From NCBI RefSeq assembly GCF_000964005.1, contig NZ_JXYP01000006.1, forward strand, positions 1 to 64,000: a stretch of DNA of 64,000 bases. The letters are read 5' to 3'. The stretch comes from Williamsia herbipolensis. Its GTDB lineage: Bacteria; Actinomycetota; Actinomycetes; Mycobacteriales; Mycobacteriaceae. The position numbers and the translations under genes are program-made. The notes below the pieces were generated by a model. The model had not been told where the DNA came from and searched no databases. It worked only from the letters and a program-made list of their open reading frames with translations. How positions within the stretch are numbered: the stretch's first letter is position 1; each line of letters opens with the position of its first letter. This document shows positions 41,343 through 52,200 of the stretch, one piece after another.

Positions 41343-42356
41343 CTACCGCCGCGTGCGCGAGGCGCCCTCCGCGGCATGGAGGGCGGCGAGACGGGCGTTG
41401 TAGGCCGCCAGCGCGGCGTCGTCCCCGTCGATGTCGTAGGAGTCCCCGGTGGCGTCACCCTGTGAGCCGGTGGCGAGCGTCGCCTCCTGTCGGGCGCGGT
41501 CCAACCACGAGACCCGGCGCGCCTCGCCCGGCTTCCGATGCGTCTCGGCCCTGATCCACTGACCGGCGACCAGCACCAGCAGCAGCATCATCAGACCGTC
41601 GCCGCCGAACCACATGATGGCTCCGGCGATGTTCTGATCGGCCAACGCGTCGGGGCCCCACCCGAGCCGCGACTCGCCGTAGGCCGGCGCCAACGGGCGG
41701 TCGGTGAGCATCAGCACGATGCCGACGAGGGTGTCGGGGCCCATCGCGATCAACAGCGTCACGAAGCGGACCGGATGAGACAGATCGTGGCCGCTGAACT
41801 CGCCCCCGATGGTCGGCAGCAACAGCAGGTACCCGCTCACGATGTACACCGCCGTCTCCGAGGTGTGGATCCAGCCGTGCTCGCTCATCGCCTGTTGGAA
41901 ACCGGTGAGGTGGGTGCCGACGAGCACCGCCGCGTACACCGGCACCGAGAACGCGGGTGAGGTGACGAAGCGGGTCACCCGGTGGGTCATCACCGCACGG
42001 ACCCGTCCGGCGCCGACGGGCCCCGACGACTCCATCGCCAGGCGCACCGGCTGCGCGAGCACCAGCAGCAGCGGGATCACCATGATCAGCAACAGGTGGG
42101 TGATCATGTGCATCCAGAACAGATGGTGCGCGAAGGTCGCGGCGCTCGAGTTCAGCGTCACCACCAGCAGCGCCATCGCGCCCGACCACGCCGCGGTCCG
42201 CGACCACGGCCACGCGCCACCGGCGCGACCACACCGCGCGACACCGACGAGGTAGGCCGCGGTGGCAACGATCATGACCGCCCACCAGACCGGTGTCGCG
42301 GTCCAGTCGGTGAGGATGTCGGGCGGGCCCATCGGTGTCATGTCCACCCGACCCAC
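41343..42356 (-). CDS. CtaG-like (Caa3-type) cytochrome c oxidase assembly membrane protein
   Basis: A 337-residue polytopic protein of the Caa3_CtaG family (PF09678 by recognition). Seven hydrophobic segments are visible; the conserved HHLFWMHMITHLLLI stretch near residue 80-95 holds the His residues thought to handle copper. The family assists copper delivery to cytochrome oxidase or, in actinobacteria, is fused to or paired with CopD. A shorter start at 42341 (MTPMGPP) is possible. Not obviously linked to wall synthesis; it follows embB downstream on the same strand. Confidence 0.82.
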   Translation of the reverse strand: MGRVDMTPMGPPDILTDWTATPVWWAVMIVATAAYLVGVARCGRAGGAWPWSRTAAWSGAMALLVVTLNSSAATFAHHLFWMHMITHLLLIMVIPLLLVLAQPVRLAMESSGPVGAGRVRAVMTHRVTRFVTSPAFSVPVYAAVLVGTHLTGFQQAMSEHGWIHTSETAVYIVSGYLLLLPTIGGEFSGHDLSHPVRFVTLLIAMGPDTLVGIVLMLTDRPLAPAYGESRLGWGPDALADQNIAGAIMWFGGDGLMMLLLVLVAGQWIRAETHRKPGEARRVSWLDRARQEATLATGSQGDATGDSYDIDGDDAALAAYNARLAALHAAEGASRTRR

Positions 42357-42437
42357 TATCCCCTCGGCCGCGCCCGGCGTCGAGGATCATCGTCGCAGCT
42401 CACACCACGTGCGCGCCTTGTCCGATAGGTCCGATTC

Positions 42438-42452
42438 GACCCCTCCGGGGTC
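42438..42452 (-). terminator. Short GC hairpin at the embB stop
   Basis: GACCCC-TCC-GGGGTC is a perfect six-base-pair stem with a three-base loop that includes the embB stop codon. No T run follows, so this is at best a U-less actinobacterial terminator. Confidence 0.35.
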
Positions 42453-45400
42453 AGTACCCGATCGCCCGCATGGGTGCGGGATCCCACAGACCCGACCGGG
42501 TCTGTGCGCCGATCGTCAGTCTCGCCGTCTGCGCGGGCAGGATCTCGCTGAAGCGTTGCAGCGAACCCCAGTCGTTGCCCCAGTTGTTGCGCAGATAGGT
42601 CGCCAGCAGTTGCGGCCGCAGCATCGCCTCGGTCAGACCCAGCGGTCCACCCGCCTTGCCCGACATCCACGTCTGGCTGTTCTGGCGGGTCGCACCCGCG
42701 TCGGGCAGGATGCGCCACTTCGGCACCTCCTCGACGCCGTTGCGCACCGACATCGGTCGCTGGCACGGGAACACGAAGGCGGGCACCCAGTCGATGAGCA
42801 CCGGATCGGTGCGGCCGACGACCTGCTCGAGCGTGCGCAGGGTGCTGATCCGCGGCGGCGTGACCGCGACCCATTGATCGGAGCTGCCACTGGTGTCGGC
42901 GACGAGCAGTCGCGCCACGTTCGCCCCCGCGGGCGCGTCGGACAGCGGGAACCGCAGATTGCGCCACGTCGGAGCCTCGCCGACGTCGATGGGGGATCGC
43001 TGTCCGACGGGCACCACGGCACCGTCGGCGCCGACGCGGCCGTACTGGATCCGCACCTGTTGGCCCTGGCTGACGATCCCGAGTCCGTTCTTCGCCTCGA
43101 CCGCACCTGCGACCGACACCGTGAGCAGCGGGGCGTCGGCCGAACGCGCGGGCATCCGGTACCAATCGCTGGTCAGCGACCCGCCCGGACCGCCGTAGCT
43201 GCCGAGTACCGGAGTGCGGTCGGGGGAGAGTCCGAACGGCAGCTTCACCGTCGACCCGTTGACACCGCGCGCACCCTGGCCGCCACCGGTACCGCCCTCC
43301 GTCGAGGCGTCCCCGGTCGCGGCGTCGTCGGAGCCCGCCAAACCCTGCGTGGTGTTCGTCGAGCTGCTGGTGGTGGCGTCGTCGTCGCTGTTCTGGGTGG
43401 TGTCCACCGAGAGGTCGTTCGGCACCCCGTTGGGGGTGAAGCCCTGCGACGGCTGCGGTCCGGCGAGTGCGTCACCGGGTGAGGTGGTCGGCGACTGGCC
43501 CGCGACCGACGCCGGCGCCAGCAGGCCACGGTTCGGGTCGGTCTCGACGAGGACGTCGTTGGCCATGCCGCAGATGTTCCCGGTGAGGGCACGCGCGTTG
43601 CTCGACGCCCACGAGAAGCTGTTGCGCTGTACGACAGCACCTTTCACGAGCGAGAGCACCTCGAACACCACCACGAGGGCGATGAGCGTGGGAACGATCG
43701 CGCCGTGCGGGGTGCGCCATCGGCTGCTCGATCCGCGGCCCTGTGCGACGACGTCGCCGACGTGATCGTCGCGTAGGTGCTGCCACAACCCGATCAGGGC
43801 GGTGATCACCGACAGCGCGAGGAGGAGCCAGTAGATGCGGATCCCGCCGATGGCCGGCGGTCGGTCGCGCCACGGCACGCCGTAGGTGCCGACGAACCAC
43901 CACCCGTTGATGCCCGCGAACGCGATGCCCATCACGAAGAACAGGGCCGCCACGAGGAAGGTGCGGTTGCGACGTCGGCGCAGGATCGCCGGCGCCGCCA
44001 TCGCCCCGGCGGCCGCTGCCAGGCCGCCCGCGATCCCGGCGTAGACACCGAGATGGTGCGTCCACTTGGTGGGGGTGAAGGAGATGATGAAGACGGTGCC
44101 CAGGATGACCGCGACGAGGCGCCACACCGGCCCGCGTGCGATGCCGCGCGGCGACCGGCGCCGCAGCAGCACCAGGATCACGAACATCAGCAGCAGGAAC
44201 ATGGTGAGGATGCCGAAGCGGCGCGCCAGCGAGGCGTCGACCTGGTTGGGCAGCAACAGGTAGTAGTAGCGCACCGGCTCCTGCCACCACTCGAGCGTCG
44301 GTCCGACCTCGCTCGCGACCTTCGAGCTGGTGATGACCCCCGACAGGGTGTTGTCGGCGAAGATCTCGAACAGGACCGCGGTGCCGGCGGCGAGGATCGG
44401 CGCCAGGATCGGCAGCAGCCCGTCGCGGTGCCGGCGCTTCGCGAGACGTTTCACCAGTGGGCGGATGCCTGCGACCAGAGCGGCGACGGCCATCAGACCG
44501 CCGGGCGCGATGGCGAGGGTGAACGCCGCGAAGATCGTGGCCGTGGCCAACGGCAGGAAGCGTCCGGTGGCGATCGACCGGTCGACCGCGCACCACGTGA
44601 GCAGGGCGCCGACGGCGAGGGCGGGTTCGGGGCGCAGACCGTTGTTGAACGGCAGCCAGATCGCGAGGAACACCGCGGCGCACGTCCACAGCGCGGGGGT
44701 GGAGTGGCGGACCGTGCGCCCGAGACGGGGGATCACCTCGCGACTGAGCAACCACCATCCGAGCAGTCCCAGCAGGAAGGCGGGCAGACGCATCCACGGT
44801 GCGGCGAGGCTGACGTGGGTCATCGCGCGGATCACCTGGTAGTGCCAGCCGAACGGGTCCTGCGGCACACCGAAATAGCGGTAGTAGTTGATCGGGTATC
44901 CGGCGGCGTCGGCGACGCGACCGACGGTGAAGTTGTAGCCGTCGTCGGAGGTGTTGCCGCCGAGGAACCACCACAGCCCGAGGACCACGATGACGACGCC
45001 GTCGATCGGTCGCAGGGTCCACCACTTCGCGGGCAGGAAGCGCTTGTGTCGTCGCCCGTCGCCGGTGTCGAGGATGCCCAGCGAGATGAGCGACAGCAGC
45101 GTCATCGCGATGCCGAGCACTATCGCGGTCAGCTTCCACGCCGTCGGGGTGGTGACGAATCGGGTGTCGATCGTGGCGCGCAACGACAGTCCGGTGGCGG
45201 GGGTCGAGCTCGGGAGATCGGTGTAGACACCGACGATCTGGGGTCGCAGGTTGGGGTCGGCGACGTCGAACGAGAGCTGGCCGGACGCGCCCGAGGGCAG
45301 GCCGCGGATCTCCGCGCGGGTCCGGGTGCCGTCGAACCGCATCACGATCGAGCAGTCCGCGTCGTTCTGGGCCTGTGCGCGTGGGGTGTTGACCAGCACC

Positions 45401-45870
45401 ACGTTGCGGTCGGTGACCTGGATCTGCTCCGACGTCACCGAGACGAACAGGCCGCGCGCGAACGCATCCGACCCGGCGGTGGGGATCGTCGACAGCAGGT
45501 TGCCGCCGTAGGAGGGCAGTCGCGCGGCGGCCGCACACGGCACGGTCACGTCGGCGTCGATGGGGACGAACGACACCAGCGGGGCGGCGATGTCGCCCAC
45601 CCCGTTCTGGCCGACACCGTTCTGGGGCCACGACATCGACGCCGTCGTCTGGTTGACCGGCAGCAACGGCGTCGCCAAGGCGAGCAGCGCACCGAGCAGG
45701 CCGGTGACGATCGCGACGATCCGCACGATGCGCATGCGCCGGGCCGAGGTCGGCGGTCGTGTGGATGTCTTCGTCACAGTGGTGCCCTCAGAGGTCGTGC
45801 CCGTGCGGTCGGGGGTCTCGCTCACGCCGTCGTTGCTCACGCCGTCTCGGCTCGCGTCGTCGTCGCTCAC
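42451..45870 (-). CDS. embB: Arabinosyltransferase EmbB
   Basis: A 1139-residue GT-C enzyme adding alpha-1,3/1,5-linked arabinofuranose to arabinan from decaprenyl-phosphoryl-arabinose. It starts with a cytoplasmic tail and TM1 (GLLGALLALATPLLPV), then the lectin-like NTD, about fourteen more membrane helices and a C-terminal carbohydrate-binding domain (from about residue 720). The catalytic loop is SDDGYNFTVGRVADAAGYPINYYRYFG. Assigned as embB from being third in the operon and from the THVSLAAPWMRLP and LSREVIPRLG blocks. The GTG overlaps the embA stop by four bases. The residue matching ethambutol-site Met306 is Pro326. Confidence 0.88.
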   Translation of the reverse strand: MSDDDASRDGVSNDGVSETPDRTGTTSEGTTVTKTSTRPPTSARRMRIVRIVAIVTGLLGALLALATPLLPVNQTTASMSWPQNGVGQNGVGDIAAPLVSFVPIDADVTVPCAAAARLPSYGGNLLSTIPTAGSDAFARGLFVSVTSEQIQVTDRNVVLVNTPRAQAQNDADCSIVMRFDGTRTRAEIRGLPSGASGQLSFDVADPNLRPQIVGVYTDLPSSTPATGLSLRATIDTRFVTTPTAWKLTAIVLGIAMTLLSLISLGILDTGDGRRHKRFLPAKWWTLRPIDGVVIVVLGLWWFLGGNTSDDGYNFTVGRVADAAGYPINYYRYFGVPQDPFGWHYQVIRAMTHVSLAAPWMRLPAFLLGLLGWWLLSREVIPRLGRTVRHSTPALWTCAAVFLAIWLPFNNGLRPEPALAVGALLTWCAVDRSIATGRFLPLATATIFAAFTLAIAPGGLMAVAALVAGIRPLVKRLAKRRHRDGLLPILAPILAAGTAVLFEIFADNTLSGVITSSKVASEVGPTLEWWQEPVRYYYLLLPNQVDASLARRFGILTMFLLLMFVILVLLRRRSPRGIARGPVWRLVAVILGTVFIISFTPTKWTHHLGVYAGIAGGLAAAAGAMAAPAILRRRRNRTFLVAALFFVMGIAFAGINGWWFVGTYGVPWRDRPPAIGGIRIYWLLLALSVITALIGLWQHLRDDHVGDVVAQGRGSSSRWRTPHGAIVPTLIALVVVFEVLSLVKGAVVQRNSFSWASSNARALTGNICGMANDVLVETDPNRGLLAPASVAGQSPTTSPGDALAGPQPSQGFTPNGVPNDLSVDTTQNSDDDATTSSSTNTTQGLAGSDDAATGDASTEGGTGGGQGARGVNGSTVKLPFGLSPDRTPVLGSYGGPGGSLTSDWYRMPARSADAPLLTVSVAGAVEAKNGLGIVSQGQQVRIQYGRVGADGAVVPVGQRSPIDVGEAPTWRNLRFPLSDAPAGANVARLLVADTSGSSDQWVAVTPPRISTLRTLEQVVGRTDPVLIDWVPAFVFPCQRPMSVRNGVEEVPKWRILPDAGATRQNSQTWMSGKAGGPLGLTEAMLRPQLLATYLRNNWGNDWGSLQRFSEILPAQTARLTIGAQTRSGLWDPAPMRAIGY

Positions 45871-48800
45871 GAGTCGTCCGATGTCACGACGCGGATGGAT
45901 CCGTCACGCGACCATCCCCAGCGGCTGCGGTCGCCGAGGGTGACCGTCGCGGTGGGCGCGTCCGGCGCCAGGGGTGCCAGGCGCTCGAGCGATCCCCAGT
46001 CGCGGAACCAGTCGTCGCGCAGGTAGGTCGGCACCGTGGTCGGTGTCGTGGTGCCCTCCGAGATCCCCAGCAGGCCACCGTCGTCGGAATCCATCCAGGT
46101 CTTCGACTGCGACAGTGCGGTGATGCGATCGGGCAGGATCCGCCACCGCGGGACGTCGGTGACGCCGTGGCGCGAGACGATCGGTTGCTGGCAGGGGAAC
46201 TGGCCGGCGACGGTGAAGTCGATCAGCGTGGGCGCCGAGGACCCGACGACCTCCTGCAGGGTCTGTAGCTGCGCCGCCCGCGGCGGGGTGATGGCGAGCC
46301 ACTGATCGGAGGTGAGGTTGTCGTCGTCGGCGACGATCCGCATGACCTGCGCGCGCGGCGGGATGGCCTCGGTCGGGATGCGGAGGTTGCGCCACGGGCG
46401 GTTCGGCGGTTCGGGTCCGGGGTCGATCGGCATGAACGGCGCGCCGATCTGGGTGAACTCGCCTGTCGGGGAGCTGATCCCGAACTGCACACGCAGCGAG
46501 CGACCGAACTCGCCGACACCGTCGACGTCGACCGAGGCGATCGCGCCGGCCGCGCTGATGACGACGAGCGGTGTGCTGCCGCGCTGCGGCAGGCGGTACC
46601 AGGACGTGGTCAACGAGGCCCGACCCGAGTCGTACCCGTAGCTGCCGAGCACCGGGGTGCGCGACGGGTCGAGACCGAACGGCAGCGCCGCGGTCGAGCC
46701 GTTGACGGTGCGGGGTCCGTTGCCGCCCAGGGTTCCCGGCAGTCCGCCGGCGACGGTGAAGGCGTTCTGGATGGTGCCGGCGACGTTCATCTGGCCGGGG
46801 CGTGACTGCGTCGGCTCCGGCGACAGGTCGGGCGCGACCCCGTTGGGGGTGAAGCCGACCGAACCGGTGCCGGCCAGCGCCGCCGATGCCGAACCGCCGT
46901 CGGCGGGCACGAGCGTGCCGGCGTTGGCGTCGCGTTCGACGAGGACGTCGTCGGCCATGGCACAGGTGTTCCCGCCCAGCGCTCGAAGGTTCGCACCGAC
47001 CACCGTGTACTCCGAACCGCGGGCGACGGCGGCCTTGGCGAACACCGCGAGCTCGGCCACCACCATGAGGATGGCGATAGCGGCGATGGGGGACGACGCC
47101 AGCACGAGGCGAGGACGGTCGGCCTTGGACGGCGCGTCCGACGGGGCCTCGATGTGGGCCGACGGGTCGGCGGATGCGGATTCGTGGACGACACCGCGGT
47201 TGGCGACGAAATCGAGTCGAAGGTGCAGCCACACCGCGCCCGCCGAGGCGAGTACGGCGAGCACCAACAGGATGGTCGAGACCTGGATCCCGGCCAGCAC
47301 CGGGGCGCGGTCGAACCACGAGATGCCGAAGTCGTACGCCCACGGCCACGCGTTCTTGCCGGCCATCGACGCCGCGAGCGCGAACAGCAGCCCGGCGACG
47401 AGGACCGCGAGATTGCGGGCCGAGCGGGCCGCGGACTGCGCGATGGCGACGGTCGCGACGGCGGCCAGCGCCGCGGCGATCCCGGCGAAGATGCCGAACT
47501 GGATGGTCCATTTGGTGGGCGCGAACACCCACAGCACGAGGGTGACACCGACGGCGCCGATCCCGCGCCACACCGGACCCGGATCGATCCCGCGGATCCG
47601 CTTGCGGCGCAACATGACCGCGAGCACCACGAACACCGATGCGAGCAACAGCAGCACCGGGACCCGTCGGGTGAGTGCGCCGTCGTCGGTGCTGACGGTG
47701 AGGAAGAAGTAGCGGAAGTACTCCTCGTGCCAGCTCAGCGAGGGGCCGACGGTGAAACGGATGCGCACCGCGTCGTAGACCGTGGCGAGGGTCTGGTCGC
47801 GGAACACCACGATGAGGGTGAACAGCCCGGCCGCCGCGACCGGCAGCACCAGGGCCGCGAGACCGTCGTCGCGGCGACGTCGCAGCACCACCTCGACCAT
47901 CGCACGCGCTCCGGCGACGAGGACCGCGACGGCGATCACGCCGTGCGGCGCCAGGGCGAGGGTGAGGCCGGCGGCTCCGGTGGCGAGCGCGGCGGGCAGC
48001 AGTCGGCGGGTGCCGATGGCCTGCTCGACACCCCACCAGGTGAGTAGCGAGCCGGCGACGATGATCGGTTCGCTGCGCAGGCCGCTGTCGAACGGCAGCC
48101 AGAAGGCGACGAACACCGCCGCGGCCGCCCACAGTGCCCAACCGCTGCGGCGGACCGCGGCGCCCAGACGGGGCAGCAGCACGCGGCTCAGCACGAACCA
48201 GGAGACGAGGGCGGCGACGAGCGCGGGAATGTGCATCCAGATGCCGGCTGTCGACACCGACGCCCAGTGACCCAGGAAGCTGTAGTACCAGTCGAACGGC
48301 GCCTCGGGGATGCCGAACCAGCGGTAGTAGTTGGAGAGGTACCCGGCGCCGTCGGCGACGCGACCCATCGTCAGCACGTACCCGTCGTCGGGGGTGCCTG
48401 CACCCAGGAACAGCCACACGACCAGCACCGCGGTGACGGCGGTGTCGGTGATGCGCGGGGCCAGCACGCGCCGCCACGAGCGCACGCCGATCCGGCGGTG
48501 GTGCCCGCCCAGCCAGTCGAGGCGCGCCAGCGCGACCAGCGCCAGCGCGATCGCCAGGATCCCGATGATCATGACCGCGAGCTTGATGGCCGAGGGCGAG
48601 CTGGCGTAGCGGTTGTCGATGCCGACGTCGACGCGCAGGCCCTGGGCGGCCGCGGCCTGCACCCGGGGCGTGGTCAGCGTGCTGAAGATCCCGTCGACCT
48701 GGGGACGCTTGTCGGGGGTGAGGGTGGTGGCCGGACCGAGGCCGACGAACTGTGCGCCCGGTCCGGTCGGCGAGGAGAACACGCGGATCGAGCGGCACTG

Positions 48801-49196
48801 CGGCGACCGGACCTGCTCACGGGTGGCCGATGCGGCCGGTGTGCCGCGGAAGGAGACGGTGACCGTCGAGGAGTTCGCCGACACCACGAGCGACTTCTGC
48901 GAGGCGCGGTCGGCGGTGGTCGGCTTGGTGGCCAGCACCGTGCCCCCACCGGTGCCGAGCGAGTCGACCAGCGAGCACGGGATGGAGGCGGTCAGCGACT
49001 GCGGCGTCTGGGCCGTCAACGGCGCGACCACCGACGGCGTGTCGGCCGCCAGCGACTGCCCGGCGGGCCAGGAGAACGCGGCGGTGGTCTGGTTCACCGG
49101 CAGCAACGGGGTGAGGATGCACGCGAGAATCCCCACCACACCGGCACTCACGGCCACCAGGCGAGCGGTTGTCGCACTGGACAGTCGGGCAGTCAT
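45867..49196 (-). CDS. embA: Arabinosyltransferase EmbA
   Basis: A 1109-residue paralogue of EmbB with the same architecture. TM1 is VGILACILTPLLPV; the catalytic loop is PDDGYVLTMGRVADGAGYLSNYYRWFG; the C-terminal CBM region ends SRWGWSRDGSIRV. In mycobacteria EmbA pairs with EmbB to build arabinogalactan. Called embA from its middle position; sequence alone does not cleanly separate embA from embC here. ATG at 49196. The reading frame stays open far upstream into embC, but the TM1 start and length point to 49196. An 89-bp gap to embC contains TACCAT (49211-49216) as a possible -10. Confidence 0.82.
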   Translation of the reverse strand: MTARLSSATTARLVAVSAGVVGILACILTPLLPVNQTTAAFSWPAGQSLAADTPSVVAPLTAQTPQSLTASIPCSLVDSLGTGGGTVLATKPTTADRASQKSLVVSANSSTVTVSFRGTPAASATREQVRSPQCRSIRVFSSPTGPGAQFVGLGPATTLTPDKRPQVDGIFSTLTTPRVQAAAAQGLRVDVGIDNRYASSPSAIKLAVMIIGILAIALALVALARLDWLGGHHRRIGVRSWRRVLAPRITDTAVTAVLVVWLFLGAGTPDDGYVLTMGRVADGAGYLSNYYRWFGIPEAPFDWYYSFLGHWASVSTAGIWMHIPALVAALVSWFVLSRVLLPRLGAAVRRSGWALWAAAAVFVAFWLPFDSGLRSEPIIVAGSLLTWWGVEQAIGTRRLLPAALATGAAGLTLALAPHGVIAVAVLVAGARAMVEVVLRRRRDDGLAALVLPVAAAGLFTLIVVFRDQTLATVYDAVRIRFTVGPSLSWHEEYFRYFFLTVSTDDGALTRRVPVLLLLASVFVVLAVMLRRKRIRGIDPGPVWRGIGAVGVTLVLWVFAPTKWTIQFGIFAGIAAALAAVATVAIAQSAARSARNLAVLVAGLLFALAASMAGKNAWPWAYDFGISWFDRAPVLAGIQVSTILLVLAVLASAGAVWLHLRLDFVANRGVVHESASADPSAHIEAPSDAPSKADRPRLVLASSPIAAIAILMVVAELAVFAKAAVARGSEYTVVGANLRALGGNTCAMADDVLVERDANAGTLVPADGGSASAALAGTGSVGFTPNGVAPDLSPEPTQSRPGQMNVAGTIQNAFTVAGGLPGTLGGNGPRTVNGSTAALPFGLDPSRTPVLGSYGYDSGRASLTTSWYRLPQRGSTPLVVISAAGAIASVDVDGVGEFGRSLRVQFGISSPTGEFTQIGAPFMPIDPGPEPPNRPWRNLRIPTEAIPPRAQVMRIVADDDNLTSDQWLAITPPRAAQLQTLQEVVGSSAPTLIDFTVAGQFPCQQPIVSRHGVTDVPRWRILPDRITALSQSKTWMDSDDGGLLGISEGTTTPTTVPTYLRDDWFRDWGSLERLAPLAPDAPTATVTLGDRSRWGWSRDGSIRVVTSDDS

Positions 49197-49285
49197 CGGC
49201 ACGAGCAACGATGGTATGCGACTTGTCTGCGGCCGCCGCATCGCCACTGTGCACATCGACGTCGGGTGTGCGGCGAGCGCGGTGG

Positions 49286-52200
49286 TCAGTAGCGGATCGG
49301 GGCGGGACTCCACAATCCCGAGCGGGTCCGGGTGCCGAGTTCGAGCTGCGCCGGGCCCACGGTGTCGTTGAAGGGCTCGTAGCGTTCGAGCGACCCCCAG
49401 TCCCGGCCGATGTCGTCCTGGAGGTAGCTGGGCACCGTCGTGGAGTCCAGCGACACCTCGATCCATCCCAGCGGGCCGCCGCCGAACGAGTCCTGCCACG
49501 CCGAGACGGCCGCGGCGAGGTCGGCGCCGGGCATGATGCGCCACTTGGGCACCTCGGCGACGCCGTCGCTGTGATCGAACGGTCGCTGGCACGGGAACGC
49601 CAGACCCGAGGTCCAGTCGATCTGCACCGGGTCGCGGTCGCCGACGAGCGACTGCAGCGTCTGCAGCCGGGGCGCCCGGGGCGGGCTGACCACGATGAAG
49701 CGGTCCGACGCCAGGTTGTCGTCGGTGGCCACGATGCGCACCGCGGTCGCGTCGGCGGGGAACGAGCTGCGGTAGGTGCGCAGGTTGCGCCACGACGGGC
49801 TCGGTCCGGGATCGATGAGATCGACCTCGCCGGCCGAGGTGTAGTCGCTGTCGCGGGTGCCGCTGCCGGTGCTGTACTCCAGCTTGAGGTCGGAGATGTC
49901 GAAGTTCCCGGCCGCGGCCATGGCGATCAGCGGGGTGTTCGCCGACTTCGCGGGCAGGCGGTACCAGGACGACGTCAGACGTGCGGGGACCTGGTCGGCG
50001 GCGGAGTAGCTGCCGAGCACCGGGGTGCGGTCGGGGTCGAGGCCGAACGGCAGCTTCGCCGTCGACCCGTTGACGCCGGGCTTGTCGTTCTCGCCACCGC
50101 CGGTGCCCCCGGTGTTGTTGGTCAGCACGTCCGGCGAGGCCGCCACGTTGGTGCTGAGTACACCCAGGGAGCCCTCGCTGGCCGTCGAGTCGAGCATCAT
50201 CGGCAGACCGTTGGGGGTGAAGTTGCTGGTGGCGGCACTGCTGTCGGACGTGCCTTCGGGCCGCGGTCCGGCCAGCGGATCCGACGACGACGTGTCGATC
50301 GGTTGCAGGAGGCCGGCGTTCGGATCGGGCTCGACGAGGACCTTCTCGGCCATCGCACACGGCGAACCGGTCAACGCGTCGAGGTTCGACGACGGCACCG
50401 AGAACGACCCGCTCTGGTTCACGCCGGACACGACGGCGGTCGAGACCTCGAACACCACGAGCAGTCCGGCGATGATCGCCAGCGGGGCGGCCGCGAAACG
50501 GCGGGCCACCGGCAGCGGCGCGGCCACGATCCGCGCACGCCGCGTGCGGGGGGCGGTGGTCGTCGTATCGGCGGTGGGGTCGGGTGCGGGACGGTGCGGG
50601 TCGCGGAGGTGGAACCAGCCCGCCAGCGCCAGCGTCGCGATGCTCAGGTACAGCAGGATGCTGCCCAGCGCCACGATCAACCGCACCGGCTGCGAGCCGT
50701 AGGGCATCCCGTAGTTGGAGATGTAGAAGTAGGCGTTCGGCCCGGTGAAGGCCAGGCCGGTCACGAACAGCACCAGCGCGGTCACCAGGGTGCGGTTGCG
50801 GCGCGAGTGCATCGCGGTCGCCGTCACCGAGATCGCGGCGATGGCGGCCAACGCCGCCGCGAGACCGGCGAACACACCGAAGTGGTGGGTCCACTTGGTC
50901 GGCGTGAACATGAGGAACACCAGCGAGGCGAAGGTGATGCCGACGATGCGTCGGGTCGGGCCCATCGCGGTGCCGGGGATCCGGTTCTTGCGGAACAGCA
51001 TTGCGCCGGAGACCACGAGTCCGACCAGCATCACCAGGACCGCGAACCGGCGACCGACCGAGCCGTTCGCGGAGAACTCGAACAGCGCCGAGTAGCGGTT
51101 GATCTCGTTGTACCAGTGCAGCGACGGGCCGAGCGCGGTCTTCATCTTCGACGCCTGCAGGAACGCCGTCAGCGTGAGATTGGAGAACACCACGAAGATC
51201 ACGAACGTCCCCGCGGTGAGCACGGGCGCGATCATCGCGAGGTAGGTGACCCAGCGGCGACCACCGGTGGCCTCCTGGATCGCCTTGGTGCGCTTGATGA
51301 TCGACATGATCATGGGTCGTCCGCCGGCGATCAGCGCCGCGACGGCCATCAGTCCGGTGGGGCCGGCGGCGAGGCTGAACGCGCCGACGGTGCACGCCAC
51401 GGCCGCGGGGAGGGTGCGCCCGGTGGCGATGGCCCGTTCCACCGAACACCAGGTGAGCAGCGCGCCGAGGCAGATGATCGGTTCCGGGCGCAGACCGTTG
51501 TTGAACGGGAACCACGACGCCATGAACACGAACGCCGCGGTCCAGGGCACGATGCGGCTGGTGGTGGCGGCGCGACCGAGCCGGGGCAGGATCTCGTGGG
51601 AGATGATGAGCCACACCGCGATCCCGCACAGCAGCGCGGGGAGCCGGACCAGCGGGCTCGCTGTGCTGATGTGGGCGAGCCAGCCGAACACCTGGTAGTA
51701 CCAGCCGAACGGAGCCTCGGGTGCGCCGTACCAGCGGTAGTAGTTGGCCGTGTAATGCGCGTGTTCGGCGACGCGCGACATGGTCAGCAGATAACCGTCG
51801 TCGGAGGTGTTGGCGCCCACCATGTGCCAGACGAGCAACCCGCCGATCACGACACCGTCGCGGGGATTGAACCGCCACCACCGCGCGGGCAGGATGCGGC
51901 GGTGCCTGCGGCCGTCGGTGCCGTCGAGGACGGCCAGCGCGATGAGCGCGACGATGGTGGCGACGACGCCGACGACGATCGCCGTCCACTTGATGGCGGT
52001 CGAGGCGGTGGAGTAGCGCGAGTCGATCGTGGCGTGGGCGCGCAGACCCGGTATCGCGCCGGCGGTGTCGGTGAGGTCGGTGAAGATGCCCGTCAGCTGC
52101 GGACGCTGGTCACCGTCGGAGGTCTCGCCCTGTAGGGGTGCGCCGTCGGAGTCGGTCATGCCGACGAACCGCGCGGTCACCGCGTCGGAGGTGGCGGTGA

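Noticed and set aside
43777-46026. 749-codon plus-strand frame opposite embB and the end of embA
   Set aside because: No recognisable domain and typical antisense composition; the emb genes on the other strand are certain.
45867-51989. A 2040-codon open frame on the minus strand covering embA and part of embC
   Set aside because: The part upstream of 49196 reads embC in the wrong frame and has Arg/Pro/Ala-rich composition typical of a GC-driven shadow; embA has its own start and normal length.
49169-52135. Long plus-strand open frame opposite embC
   Set aside because: It is antisense to a well-supported Emb protein, rich in Arg, Gly, Asp and Val, and shows no domain. High third-position GC keeps such frames open.
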